Shown: piece after piece, positions 10,814 through 18,916 of the stretch
Layout of the letters: every line of letters starts with the position of its first letter
How positions within the stretch are numbered: the stretch's first letter is position 1
Assembly: GCF_014199295.1 (NCBI RefSeq)
Contig: NZ_JACIJH010000006.1
Location: forward strand, 1-64,000
DNA length: 64,000 nucleotides
Direction: 5' to 3'
Source of the DNA: Sphingopyxis panaciterrulae
GTDB taxonomy: Bacteria > Pseudomonadota > Alphaproteobacteria > Sphingomonadales > Sphingomonadaceae
Translations under genes and position numbers: made by a program
Notes under the pieces: generated by a model
Told to the model about the DNA's origin: nothing
The model's input: the letters and a program-made list of their open reading frames with translations, nothing else
Database searches by the model: none

Positions 10814-10842
10814 TTGATATTCACTCACGAGTGAGCGTAAAT
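10814..10842 (+). promoter_or_regulatory. Promoter with embedded TetR-type operator, copy 3
   Basis: A -35 box TTGATA (10814-10819), 17-bp spacer and a -10-like GTAAAT (10837-10842). The spacer holds ATTCACT-CACG-AGTGAGC (10819-10836), the same palindrome at the same place relative to -35 and -10 as at 6639-6667. It precedes the second carboxylesterase (ATG 10890). The conserved geometry at two promoters is strong evidence for a real operator. Confidence 0.72.
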
Positions 10843-10889
10843 CGCGGGATGGACGATGGCAAGCATCGCCGCCGGGAAGGGGAATGCCG

Positions 10890-12506
10890 ATGAAGCGTCT
10901 GTTATCGCTCTTTACCTTGGCGCTTGCGGGGCTCGGCGTCCCGGCAATCGCCGCGGACCCGCCGACCGCGACGACCGCGCAGGGCCGCGTCGCAGGGCTG
11001 TGGGACGAGGGACTGCACGTCTTCAAGGGCATCCCCTATGCGCAGCCGCCGGTCGGCGAACGGCGCTGGCGTCCGCCCGCACCGGCCGTGTCCTGGCCGG
11101 GCGTGCGCGCGGCGCACGCCTTCGGCCCCGATTGCGTCCAGCCGCCCTATCCCGCCGACAGCGTCTATTTCGAGCCGGCGCGGCCGATGAGCGAGGATTG
11201 CCTGACCCTCAATATCTGGGCGCCGAAGGCGGCGAAGGACGCACCGGTCATCGTCTGGATTCACGGCGGCGCCCTGCAATATGGCGGCAGCGCGGGCCCG
11301 ATGTACGACGGCCGCGAATATGCGAAGCGCGGCATCGTCTTCGTGTCGATCAACTATCGCCTCGGCGTTCTCGGCTGGCTCGCGCACCCGGCGCTCAGCG
11401 CCGAATCGCCGGACGGCGTTTCGGGCAATTACGGCCTGCTCGACCAGATCGCGGCGCTGCAATGGGTGCGGGGCAATATCGCGGCCTTCGGCGGCGATCC
11501 GGCCCGCGTCACCGCGATGGGGGAATCGGCGGGCGCGCTCAGCATCGCCTATCTGCTCGCCAGCCCGCGCGCCCGCGGCCTGTTCGGCCGGGCGATCGTC
11601 CAGAGCGCCAATATGCGCGCCGTGCCCGCGTTGCGCGTCGCCGCTTACGGCATGCTTTCCGCCGAGGCGACCGGAACCGCGCTGGCCGACAGCGTCGGCG
11701 CAGAAGACCTCGCGGCGCTGCGCCGCATCGACGCGAAGGCGCTGGTTGCGGCCGGCCTGCGCGCCCGCTTCGTCGCCCAGCCGACCGTCGACGGCGCGAT
11801 CCTGCCCGACCAGCTCGTCGCCGTTTTCGACCGCGGCGAGCAGATGAAGATCCCGGTGCTCGCGGGCTTCAACAGCGGTGAGGTCCGCAGCCAGCGCCGG
11901 CTCGTGCCTCCCGTTCCCGTGGATGCCGCGGCCTATGAGGCCGGCATCCGGCGGCGCTACGGCGACCTCGCGCCCGCCTTCCTGCGCCTCTATCCCGCCT
12001 CGGCGATGGAGGAGGGCCTGATCGCGGCGACGCGCGACGCGATCTATGGTTGGGCGGTCGAGCGACTGGTGCGGCAACAGAGCGCGGCCGGGCAGCCCTC
12101 CTACCTCTATGTCTTCGATCATTGCTACGACGCGGCGCGGGTGCGAAAGCTGTGCGCCTTCCATGCCAGCGAACTGCCTTTCGTCTTCGGCATGGCGGGG
12201 CGAGTGATGGACGGCGCTCCCAACTGGCCCGCGGCGCTGGGGGCGGAGGATCGCCGGCTGGCGTATCAGATGACCGACTATTGGACGAGCTTTGCGGCGC
12301 AGGGAATCCCGTCGGCCGCCGGAGCGCCGGCGTGGGCACCTTATGGCGCGGCGGAAAATTTCATGCGCTTCGGCGCCGTTCCGGCCCTTCGGCAGGACGC
12401 CTTTCCCGGCATGTTCGAATTTCGCGAAGAGGTGGTGAAGCGTCGTCGCGCGAAGGGCCGGCAATGGTTCGGCGATATCGGCCCGGTGCCCGCCGACGCC
12501 CGATAA
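10890..12506 (+). CDS. Secreted type-B carboxylesterase, paralogue 2
   Basis: Same family and layout as the esterase at 2654: signal peptide (MKRLLSLFTLALAGLGVPA, cleaved near AIAA), FKGIPYAQPPVG, SEDCLTLNIWAP, HGGA oxyanion motif, GESAG with Ser213, and the catalytic His in FHASELPFVFG. 538 residues from ATG 10890, which has GGAAGGGG at good spacing; ATG 10884 is too close to that site. It has its own promoter with the shared palindrome, so it is likely induced together with the first cluster. Two similar esterases under one regulator suggest a substrate with more than one ester bond or several related substrates (inference). The next gene belongs to the other regulon. Confidence 0.9.
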   Translation: MKRLLSLFTLALAGLGVPAIAADPPTATTAQGRVAGLWDEGLHVFKGIPYAQPPVGERRWRPPAPAVSWPGVRAAHAFGPDCVQPPYPADSVYFEPARPMSEDCLTLNIWAPKAAKDAPVIVWIHGGALQYGGSAGPMYDGREYAKRGIVFVSINYRLGVLGWLAHPALSAESPDGVSGNYGLLDQIAALQWVRGNIAAFGGDPARVTAMGESAGALSIAYLLASPRARGLFGRAIVQSANMRAVPALRVAAYGMLSAEATGTALADSVGAEDLAALRRIDAKALVAAGLRARFVAQPTVDGAILPDQLVAVFDRGEQMKIPVLAGFNSGEVRSQRRLVPPVPVDAAAYEAGIRRRYGDLAPAFLRLYPASAMEEGLIAATRDAIYGWAVERLVRQQSAAGQPSYLYVFDHCYDAARVRKLCAFHASELPFVFGMAGRVMDGAPNWPAALGAEDRRLAYQMTDYWTSFAAQGIPSAAGAPAWAPYGAAENFMRFGAVPALRQDAFPGMFEFREEVVKRRRAKGRQWFGDIGPVPADAR

Positions 12507-12527
12507 TCCGCATAAGCGCAAACCCTC

Positions 12528-12565
12528 TTGCCAGCCATACATCTTCGCATATGATAGCGCTATCA
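12528..12565 (+). promoter_or_regulatory. LacI-type operator 1 and promoter for the GH3-cupin-GH5 operon
   Basis: Perfect 14-bp palindrome TGATAGCGCTATCA at 12552-12565. It overlaps the -10 box TATGAT (12550-12555), which stands 16 bp after TTGCCA (12528-12533). The same palindrome with G for A at position 3 recurs at 18880-18893 and 31390-31403. From memory, the Caulobacter xylose operator has the same TAGCGCTA core. The likely binder is the LacI protein encoded at 28152-29249. Confidence 0.78.
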
Positions 12566-12585
12566 AAATCGGAGGGAGAGGCGAT

Positions 12586-15078
12586 ATGCGCGCGGTGGTG
12601 GGGGCTGCCCTTTTGGGGCTCGCAAGCGGCGCTGGTGCGCCTGCGTCCGCGACGGTGCAGCCGGACGCTACCGCGCAGCCCGCGCAGGCGCATCCCGATA
12701 TCTGGCCGCGCTACCGCTATCCCGCGACGCTGACCGACGCACAGGACGCGCGCGTCGCCGAACTGCTCGCGCGCATGACGGTGGAGGAAAAGATCGGCCA
12801 GCTCGTCCAGGGCGACCTCTGTTGCGTGACCCCGGCCGACGTGCGCCGCTATCATCTCGGCTCGATCCTCGTCGGCGGCAACAGCGGGCCGCACGGCGAC
12901 GACCTCGCGCCGCCCGCCGACTGGCTGAAGGCCGCGGACGATTTTTACGCGGCGTCGGTCGACAAGAGCGGCGGCGGCGGCGTCGCGATCCCCGTCATCT
13001 GGGGCATCGACGCGGTCCACGGCCATTCGAACATCGTCGGCGCGACGCTCTTTCCACACAATATCGGCCTCGGCGCCGCGAACGATCCGGCGCTGATCGA
13101 GCGGATCGGCGCCGCGACCGCGACCGAGATCCGCGCGACGGGGCAGGAATGGACCTTCGCGCCGACTGTCGCGGTGCCGCAGGATTTCCGCTGGGGCCGC
13201 GCCTATGAAGGCTATTCGTCCGACCCGCACCGCGTTGCCGCGGCGGCCGGGGCGATGATCCGCGGGCTGCAGGGACCGCCGGGCGGCACGAACCTGCTTG
13301 CCGCGGGCAAGGTAATCGCCTCGGCCAAGCATTTCCTTGCCGACGGCGGGACGAAGGACGGCGTCGACCAGGGCAATGCCGACATCGGCGAGCAGGAACT
13401 GCGCGACATCCACGGCTTGCCCTATGGCGCGGTGCTCGAAAACGGCGTCGCGACGGTGATGCTCAGCTTCTCGAGCTGGCAGAGACGCAAGATCACTGGC
13501 AACCGCAGCCTCGTCACCGATGTGCTCAAGGATCGCATGGGCTTCGGCGGTTTCACCGTTTCCGACTGGAACGCGCACGGGCAGGTCGAAGGCTGCACCA
13601 ACGCAAGCTGCCCGCAGGCGCTTCTCGCCGGGCTCGACATGTACATGGCGCCCGATAGCTGGAAGCCGATCTACGAAGACCTGCTGGCACGCGCGAAGGC
13701 TGGCACCGTCCCGATGGCACGGATCGACGATGCGGTGCGGCGTATCCTGCGCGTCAAGTTGCGCCTCGGCCTGTTCGAGGCGGGCAAGCCGTCGAGCCGT
13801 CCGCTTTCGGGCCGTTTCGACCTGCTCGGGTCGCCCGATCACCGCGCGATCGCGCGCGAGGCGGTGCGCAAGTCGCTCGTGCTGCTCAAGAATCGGGACG
13901 TGCTGCCCCTGAAGCCCGGCGGACGCCTGCTCGTCGCGGGTGAGGGCGCCGACGATATCGCCCGCCAGTCGGGCGGCTGGACGCTGAGCTGGCAGGGCAC
14001 CGGCCTGACCAACGCCAATTTCCCCGGCGCGACCAGCCTGTGGGGCGGCCTCAAGCAGGCGGTCGAGGCGGCGGGTGGCCGCGCCGAACTTGTCCCCGAC
14101 GGCGGCTGGACGCAGCGGCCCGACGCGGCGATCGTCGTCTTCGGCGAAAAGCCTTATGCCGAATTTCAGGGCGACCGCGCGACCCTCGCGCTCGATGCCG
14201 AGCTGACCGGACCCTATGCGACGATGCGCAAGCTGAAGGCGCAGGGCATTCCCGTCGTCGCGGTGATGCTCAGCGGCCGGCCGCTCTATGTGAACCCGGC
14301 GCTCAACACCGCCGACGCCTTCGTCGCCGCCTGGCTGCCGGGATCGGAGGGGGAGGGGGTCGCCGACGTGCTGATCGGCGATGCGGCGGGACGGCCGCGC
14401 TTCGACTTCGCCGGCACGCTCCCCGCCGCCTGGCCGCGCACCCCCGACATGGCCGACGGCGCGCTCTTCCCGCTCGGCTACGGCCTGACCTACGCCTCGC
14501 CCGCAACGCCGTGGGCTCCCTTGCCGGAAGTCGCCGTCGACGCCGCGGCCGACCGACATAGCTGGTTCGCGAAAGGCGTACCGGCCGCAAGCTGGTCGCT
14601 CGTCGTCGCGGGGCCGGGCGGCGATCGGCAGACGCGCGTCACCGCCGTTCCCGCGCAGGCGCTTGGCGGGCGTGTCATCGTCACCGCGACCGACCATCGG
14701 GTCCAGGAAGGCGCGCGGCGCTTCGCGATTGCGGGCGGCGATGCCGCGATCCGCCTCCAGCGCTTCGAGCCGCTCGACCTGTCGCGCGAGGCCAATGGCG
14801 ACGTGCTGCTGCTCGCGACGCTCAAGGTCGCGAAGGCGCCCGCGCGCGCCGAGATCGCGGTGGCCGCGGGCGAGCGCATCGCCGCCGTGCCGGTGTCGCT
14901 GCCCGCCGGCGGCGCCTATGTCCGCTACGGCCTGCCGCTCAAATGCCTGCAGGCGAAGGGTGCCGACGTCGCGCATCTGACCGCGCCCTTCATCCTGCGC
15001 ACGTCGGGCGCCGCCGATATTTCGCTCGCCGAGGTCCGCATCGGCACCGACGCGGAGCAGGTGCTGCGCTGCCCGTGA
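12586..15078 (+). CDS. Secreted GH3 beta-glucosidase (exo-glucan hydrolase, ExoP/Cel3A type)
   Basis: Retaining exo-glycosidase releasing glucose from cello- or mixed-linked oligosaccharides. 830 residues, start after GGAGGGAGAGGCGAT, N-terminal signal ending near PASATVQ. The GH3 N-domain shows RMTVEEKIGQLVQGD, GIDAVHGHSN, ATEIRATGQEWTFAP, KHFLADGGT and the nucleophile Asp327 in VSDWNAHG; the C-terminal domain includes SLVLLKNRDVLPLKPGG and is followed by an extra beta-rich tail of about 180 residues, as in the larger exo-1,4/1,3-glucosidases of Pseudoalteromonas ExoP type. First gene of the operon controlled by operator 1; the next gene starts in its stop codon. Substrate preference (glucan rather than xylan) is inferred from the subfamily look. 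Confidence 0.88.
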   Translation: MRAVVGAALLGLASGAGAPASATVQPDATAQPAQAHPDIWPRYRYPATLTDAQDARVAELLARMTVEEKIGQLVQGDLCCVTPADVRRYHLGSILVGGNSGPHGDDLAPPADWLKAADDFYAASVDKSGGGGVAIPVIWGIDAVHGHSNIVGATLFPHNIGLGAANDPALIERIGAATATEIRATGQEWTFAPTVAVPQDFRWGRAYEGYSSDPHRVAAAAGAMIRGLQGPPGGTNLLAAGKVIASAKHFLADGGTKDGVDQGNADIGEQELRDIHGLPYGAVLENGVATVMLSFSSWQRRKITGNRSLVTDVLKDRMGFGGFTVSDWNAHGQVEGCTNASCPQALLAGLDMYMAPDSWKPIYEDLLARAKAGTVPMARIDDAVRRILRVKLRLGLFEAGKPSSRPLSGRFDLLGSPDHRAIAREAVRKSLVLLKNRDVLPLKPGGRLLVAGEGADDIARQSGGWTLSWQGTGLTNANFPGATSLWGGLKQAVEAAGGRAELVPDGGWTQRPDAAIVVFGEKPYAEFQGDRATLALDAELTGPYATMRKLKAQGIPVVAVMLSGRPLYVNPALNTADAFVAAWLPGSEGEGVADVLIGDAAGRPRFDFAGTLPAAWPRTPDMADGALFPLGYGLTYASPATPWAPLPEVAVDAAADRHSWFAKGVPAASWSLVVAGPGGDRQTRVTAVPAQALGGRVIVTATDHRVQEGARRFAIAGGDAAIRLQRFEPLDLSREANGDVLLLATLKVAKAPARAEIAVAAGERIAAVPVSLPAGGAYVRYGLPLKCLQAKGADVAHLTAPFILRTSGAADISLAEVRIGTDAEQVLRCP

Positions 15079-16070
15079 CCGAGCTCGACAGCCTCGACGC
15101 CGCCGAGCGCGACTGCTTCGAGCGCGACTATCGCGCTGCGGGGCGCCCGGCGGTGATCCGGGGCCTTGTCCGCGACTGGCCGATCGTCGAGCTGGGCCGG
15201 CGCGACTGGCGCGCCGCGCTCGCCGCCATCGCGGCGCGCGACAGCGGCGCCCCCGCCGACATCATGATCGCGCCGGCCAGCGCAAAGGGCCGCTTCTTCT
15301 ATGGCCCCGATCTGCGCGGCTTCAATTTCCAGCGCGACCGCGGCCCCCTCGCGCGTCTCGCGCAGCATCTCGTCGAGATCGCGGATCGGGCCGAGCCGGT
15401 CGCCATCTATGCCGGCGCGGCCGCTCTCGACGTCCACCTGCCCGGCTTCGCCGCCGAGCACCCCTTTTCGCTGGTGGAAAGCGCGACCGCGCGCGTCTGG
15501 CTCGGCAACGCGACCGAGGTCGCGACCCATTTCGACCTGTCGGACAATTTCGCCGTCGTAGCGCTCGGCCGCCGTCGCTTTACCCTGTTTCCGCCCGGCG
15601 CGACCGCCGACCTCTATGTCGGCCCGCTCAACCATACGCTTGCCGGCCAGCCGGTGAGCATGGTCGACCCGCTCGCGCCCGATCGCCAGCGTTACCCGCG
15701 CTACGCGAGGGCCGAGGCGCAGGCGCAGACCGCCGACCTCGAACCCGGCGACGCCATCTATATCCCCGCGCTCTGGTGGCACCATGTCCAGGCGACCGGG
15801 CCCGCGAACATGCTGGTCAATTACTGGCACAACGACGCCGCGCACGGCGGCGGCTTCACCGCGCTCGTCCACGCATTGCTCGCGATCCGCGACCTGCCGC
15901 CCGCGCAGCGTGAGGGCTGGCGCGCGTGGTTCGACCATTTCGTTTTCGGCGCCGAGGCGGCGGATGCCGCCGCGCACCTGCCGCCGCCCGCGCGCGGCGT
16001 CGCCGGCCCGGCTGGCCCCGAACGCGACGAGATGATCCGCCGCTATCTGCTCACCGTCCTGTCCAGTTGA
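15075..16070 (+). CDS. Cupin-8/JmjC-type putative Fe(II)/2-oxoglutarate oxygenase
   Basis: 331 residues, GTG start overlapping the GH3 stop (GTGA); no signal peptide, so cytoplasmic. The JmjC-like barrel shows an Fe site H-x-D in VATHFDLSDNF and the distal His in PALWWHHVQA, and AVVALGRRRFTLFPPG between them. RPAVIRGLVRDWP at the start is typical of the cupin-like group that hydroxylates proteins or small molecules. Such genes are often found beside TonB and glycan-use genes in xanthomonads, caulobacters and sphingomonads, but no substrate is known to me. Its tight coupling to two secreted glucanases is unexpected and suggests either a regulatory role or modification of a partner protein (inference). 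Confidence 0.83.
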   Translation: MTELDSLDAAERDCFERDYRAAGRPAVIRGLVRDWPIVELGRRDWRAALAAIAARDSGAPADIMIAPASAKGRFFYGPDLRGFNFQRDRGPLARLAQHLVEIADRAEPVAIYAGAAALDVHLPGFAAEHPFSLVESATARVWLGNATEVATHFDLSDNFAVVALGRRRFTLFPPGATADLYVGPLNHTLAGQPVSMVDPLAPDRQRYPRYARAEAQAQTADLEPGDAIYIPALWWHHVQATGPANMLVNYWHNDAAHGGGFTALVHALLAIRDLPPAQREGWRAWFDHFVFGAEAADAAAHLPPPARGVAGPAGPERDEMIRRYLLTVLSS

Positions 16071-16081
16071 AAGGGTCCCTC

Positions 16082-17089
16082 ATGCTTCGTATCCCGTTCC
16101 TGCTCTCCGCGGCGCTCCTCCTCGCCGTCCCGGCCGCGGCCGAAGAGGCGAAGGGACTCCCCGTCGGTGCTTGCATCAACATGGGCAACAGCCTGGAAAC
16201 GATGGTCGAAAGCCAGGACGGCAAGCGCATCGACGCCGCCGATTTCGCGCGCATCCGCGCCGCGGGCTTCACCACCGTCCGCATCCCGGTGCGCTGGATG
16301 CACCGCAGTCGCGAGACGGCACCCCACACGATCGACCCTGCCTTCCTGGACCGGGTCGAGGCGGTGGTCGACCAGGCGCTCGCCGCCGACCTCAACGTCA
16401 TCCTCAACAGCCATCATTTCGACGCGCTCGACAAGGACCCCGCCGCGACCGCGCCCTGGCTCGCCGCCGTGTGGAAACAGGTCGCGGCACGCTTCGCCGC
16501 CAGGCCCGAGGCCAGACTGTGGTTCGAGATCAGCAACGAACCGCACGACAAGCTGACCAACGCCAATCTGCTCGCCACGCTCGCCCCCGCGCTTGCGGCG
16601 ATCCGCGCGACCAACCCCACGCGCGCGGTGGTGATCGGCGGCGAGAATTGGAGCGGCATCGACTCGCTCGTGACGCTCGACCTTCCCGACGATCCGAACG
16701 TCTATCCCACCTTCCATTATTACGAGCCGTTCGACTTCACCCATCAGGGCGCGACCTGGGTCGATCCGTCGCCGCCGCTCGGCCGCCTCTACGGGACGCA
16801 GGCCGATGCCGACCGGCTCGCCGCCGACGTCGAAAAGATCCGCCGCTATATCGCGCGCACGGGCAGGAAGCCCTTCATCGGCGAAACCGGCGCCTATGAG
16901 GCGATCCCGCTCGCCGGTCGCGTGCAATATCACCGCGCGGTCCACGATGCCTTCGCACCGCTCGATCTCGGCATCTGCGCCTGGGCCTATACCAATACCT
17001 TCCCCTTCTGGGACCGGAAGGCACGGCAGTGGCTGCCGGGCTTGCGCGCGGCCTTCGGCTTGCCCGAAAATGAGGGGGCGAGCGAATGA
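16082..17089 (+). CDS. Secreted GH5 glycoside hydrolase (cellulase-like endoglucanase)
   Basis: 335 residues starting at ATG 16082 after AAAGGG. Sec signal ends at VPAAAEE. The GH5 barrel shows NMGNSLE near the N-terminus, GFTTVRIPVRW, the acid/base Glu153 in ISNEPHD, a conserved FHYYEPFDFTHQG, and the nucleophile Glu268 in IGETGAYE. The catalytic domain is alone, with no binding module. It is last in the operator-1 operon, working upstream of the GH3 exo-enzyme: endo-cleavage of beta-1,4-glucan, then glucose release. It converges on the GH43 gene with a palindromic repeat between. Cellulose, lichenan or glucomannan are all possible substrates. Confidence 0.9.
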   Translation: MLRIPFLLSAALLLAVPAAAEEAKGLPVGACINMGNSLETMVESQDGKRIDAADFARIRAAGFTTVRIPVRWMHRSRETAPHTIDPAFLDRVEAVVDQALAADLNVILNSHHFDALDKDPAATAPWLAAVWKQVAARFAARPEARLWFEISNEPHDKLTNANLLATLAPALAAIRATNPTRAVVIGGENWSGIDSLVTLDLPDDPNVYPTFHYYEPFDFTHQGATWVDPSPPLGRLYGTQADADRLAADVEKIRRYIARTGRKPFIGETGAYEAIPLAGRVQYHRAVHDAFAPLDLGICAWAYTNTFPFWDRKARQWLPGLRAAFGLPENEGASE

Positions 17090-17090
17090 C

Positions 17091-17151
17091 GAGCTTCTCG
17101 AAGCATCGTCCTTTCCTTCGCGAGCACGAAGGACGGCCCTTCGACAAGCTC
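17091..17151. repeat. Palindromic repeat between convergent genes (family C)
   Basis: Nested inverted repeat: outer arms GAGCTTCTCGAA (17091-17102) and TTCGACAAGCTC (17140-17151) with one mismatch, inner arms CGTCCTT and AAGGACG. The TTCGACAAGCTC arm is a widespread alphaproteobacterial repeat. It fills the gap between the convergent GH5 and GH43 genes and could act as a two-way transcription stop, although there is no long T run. Confidence 0.75.
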
Positions 17152-17179
17152 CGGGCGAGCGGGTTCGAGAAAGAAGAGG

Positions 17180-18829
17180 CTAATCCCCCGCGACCGCATA
17201 AGGTCCGACCACCAGCCCGGTGAACAGCCCGGCGTGGACCGACGCCAGCGGCTCGACATTCACGGCCGGCGCCAGCGTCCGCCATGCCTCGCTGGTGCGC
17301 CACGCGAGCGCCGCCTTGCCGCCGTTGATCGTCAGCCGCAACGAAACCGCGCCTTCGCCCAGCGGCTGCGACGCCAGCATCTCGCCGCGCTCGCTCTCCG
17401 CAGCGACCACCCGCCGCCGCGCGACGATCCGCCGTTCGCCCGCCACGCGCTCGACCCCAAAGGCCAGGAAATGCGCCTCGTCCATATAGGCGAGCAGCCC
17501 CGCAAAATCGCCGTCGCGCGCGGGCGCGAAGCGCAACCGGGTTTCGTAAACGGCGTCATGGTGCCGCAGCCGCCGCCCGACGAACGCCGGTTGGCCCAGG
17601 CGCCCCGCGGGGTCGGGCCGCGCGCGCAGCACCAGTTCGCCCGAGTTCAGCGCCGACCAGCCGTGGCGGTTGCTCCCGCGCAGCCATATCCACTCGGGGG
17701 ACAGCGCGGGCGCGTCGAAATCGTCGCTCCAGGCGCTGCGGTCGATCGCCGTATCGGTGGGCAGGTCGGGCCGCCGCACCAGCGGCGGCATCGCCTCGCC
17801 GGGGTCCAGGAAGCGCGGCCAGCCCGCCTCCCATCGCACCGGCAACAGAAAGGTCTCGCGCCCCATCAGCGTCGATTGCCCGGCGAACGGCCGCGTCGCG
17901 AGGAACACGCCCCACCAGCGCCCATCGGAAAGCGCGACCAGATCGGCGTGTCCCGCCGCCTCGATCCGGTCGGCGCGGCCGGGCGGCAGGTCGCGCTGGG
18001 TCAGGATCGGATTGGTCGGCCCGGGCACATAGGGGCCGTCGGGGCGCGCGGCGCGATAGATGGTCTGCGAATGGCGCTCCGCGGTGCCGCCCTCGGCCGC
18101 GGTCAGATAATAGGCGCCGTCGACCTTGTAGATATGCGGCCCTTCAGCCCACACCGGCTTGTCCTGCGGGCGGACGCCGCCGTCGACGATGACCTTGCGC
18201 GGCCCGACGAGCGCACCGGCCTTCAGGTCGAAGCGCTGAATCCAGATCGCGCGATGCCCCTCATAGCGCGGCGCGCCTTCGGGCGGCCCGTTGTTGACCA
18301 GCCACGCGCTGCCGTCCGCATCGACGAACAGCGACGGGTCGATCCCGTCGAAATCGAGCCAGTGCGGCGCGGACCACGGCCCGGCCGGGTCGCGCGCGGT
18401 GACATAGAAATTGCCGCCGCACGCGATGCAGGTGGTGAAGATGTAAAAGCGCCCGTCATGATATTGGATCGCCGGCGCAAAGATGCCGCGATCGGTGCCG
18501 ATCCCGGTGAAGTCGACCAGGCCGGGGCGGTCGATCGCATGGCCGATCAGCCGCCAGTTCACCAGGTCGCGGCTGTGAAAGATCGGGATGCCGGGAAACC
18601 AGGCGAAGGTCGAATTGACCAGATAGAAATCCGCGCCGACGCGGACGATCGACGGGTCGGGGTGAAAGCCCGGCAATACCGGGTTGCGCATCATGTCCCG
18701 TGGCGCGGGGGCGGGCGGGGCCGTCGCGCGATAGCTGACCTCCTCGAAATGGGCGACCGGCTGCGCCGCGGCGGGTGCTGCGATCAGAGCTGCCGCGAGC
18801 AGCGTTTCGCGAATCGATGCCACCTTCAT
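17180..18829 (-). CDS. Secreted GH43 beta-xylosidase/arabinofuranosidase
   Basis: Inverting exo-enzyme that trims xylo- or arabinoxylo-oligosaccharides. 549 residues from ATG 18829 (GGGAGGGACAA in front); the frame is open much further upstream but only by chance. Signal peptide ends at AAPAAAQ. The five-blade propeller starts NPVLPGFHPDPSIVR with the base Asp58; later blades show GIDPSLFVD and the acid-type VWAEGPHIYK with its Glu. A C-terminal beta-sandwich (about 340-549, FVGRRLRHHDAVYETRL) is the usual extra domain of two-domain GH43 xylosidases. Divergent from xylX across operator 2, so induced with the xylose pathway. Confidence 0.92.
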   Translation of the reverse strand: MKVASIRETLLAAALIAAPAAAQPVAHFEEVSYRATAPPAPAPRDMMRNPVLPGFHPDPSIVRVGADFYLVNSTFAWFPGIPIFHSRDLVNWRLIGHAIDRPGLVDFTGIGTDRGIFAPAIQYHDGRFYIFTTCIACGGNFYVTARDPAGPWSAPHWLDFDGIDPSLFVDADGSAWLVNNGPPEGAPRYEGHRAIWIQRFDLKAGALVGPRKVIVDGGVRPQDKPVWAEGPHIYKVDGAYYLTAAEGGTAERHSQTIYRAARPDGPYVPGPTNPILTQRDLPPGRADRIEAAGHADLVALSDGRWWGVFLATRPFAGQSTLMGRETFLLPVRWEAGWPRFLDPGEAMPPLVRRPDLPTDTAIDRSAWSDDFDAPALSPEWIWLRGSNRHGWSALNSGELVLRARPDPAGRLGQPAFVGRRLRHHDAVYETRLRFAPARDGDFAGLLAYMDEAHFLAFGVERVAGERRIVARRRVVAAESERGEMLASQPLGEGAVSLRLTINGGKAALAWRTSEAWRTLAPAVNVEPLASVHAGLFTGLVVGPYAVAGD

Positions 18830-18854
18830 TTGTCCCTCCCGCTTGCTTTCGACC

Positions 18855-18893
18855 TTGCCTCGTTCGGAACAGCTTACTATGGTAGCGCTATCA
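18855..18893. promoter_or_regulatory. LacI-type operator 2, divergent GH43 / xylX promoter region
   Basis: Palindrome TGGTAGCGCTATCA at 18880-18893. On the plus strand TTGCCT (18855-18860), a 17-bp spacer and TATGGT (18878-18883) form a promoter for xylX with the operator over the -10, the same arrangement as operator 1. On the minus strand TTGATA (18894-18889) could be the -35 of the GH43 promoter. One site thus covers both directions. Confidence 0.78.
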
Positions 18894-18916
18894 AGAGAAG
18901 GGCTTCGGGAACCGGA

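Noticed and set aside
12361..14976. 871-codon open frame opposite the first GH3 gene
   Set aside because: Antisense shadow of strongly biased codons; composition is not that of a real protein.
16082..17089. GH5 protein considered as a mannanase
   Set aside because: It lacks the NFWEWSGG-type segment of the gene at 25043 and has NMGNSLE and HYYEPFDFTHQG, which fit the cellulase-like group better.
17234..18916. Plus-strand extension of the xylX frame to 17234
   Set aside because: The upstream part is antisense to GH43 and crosses the operator; the true start is at 18917.
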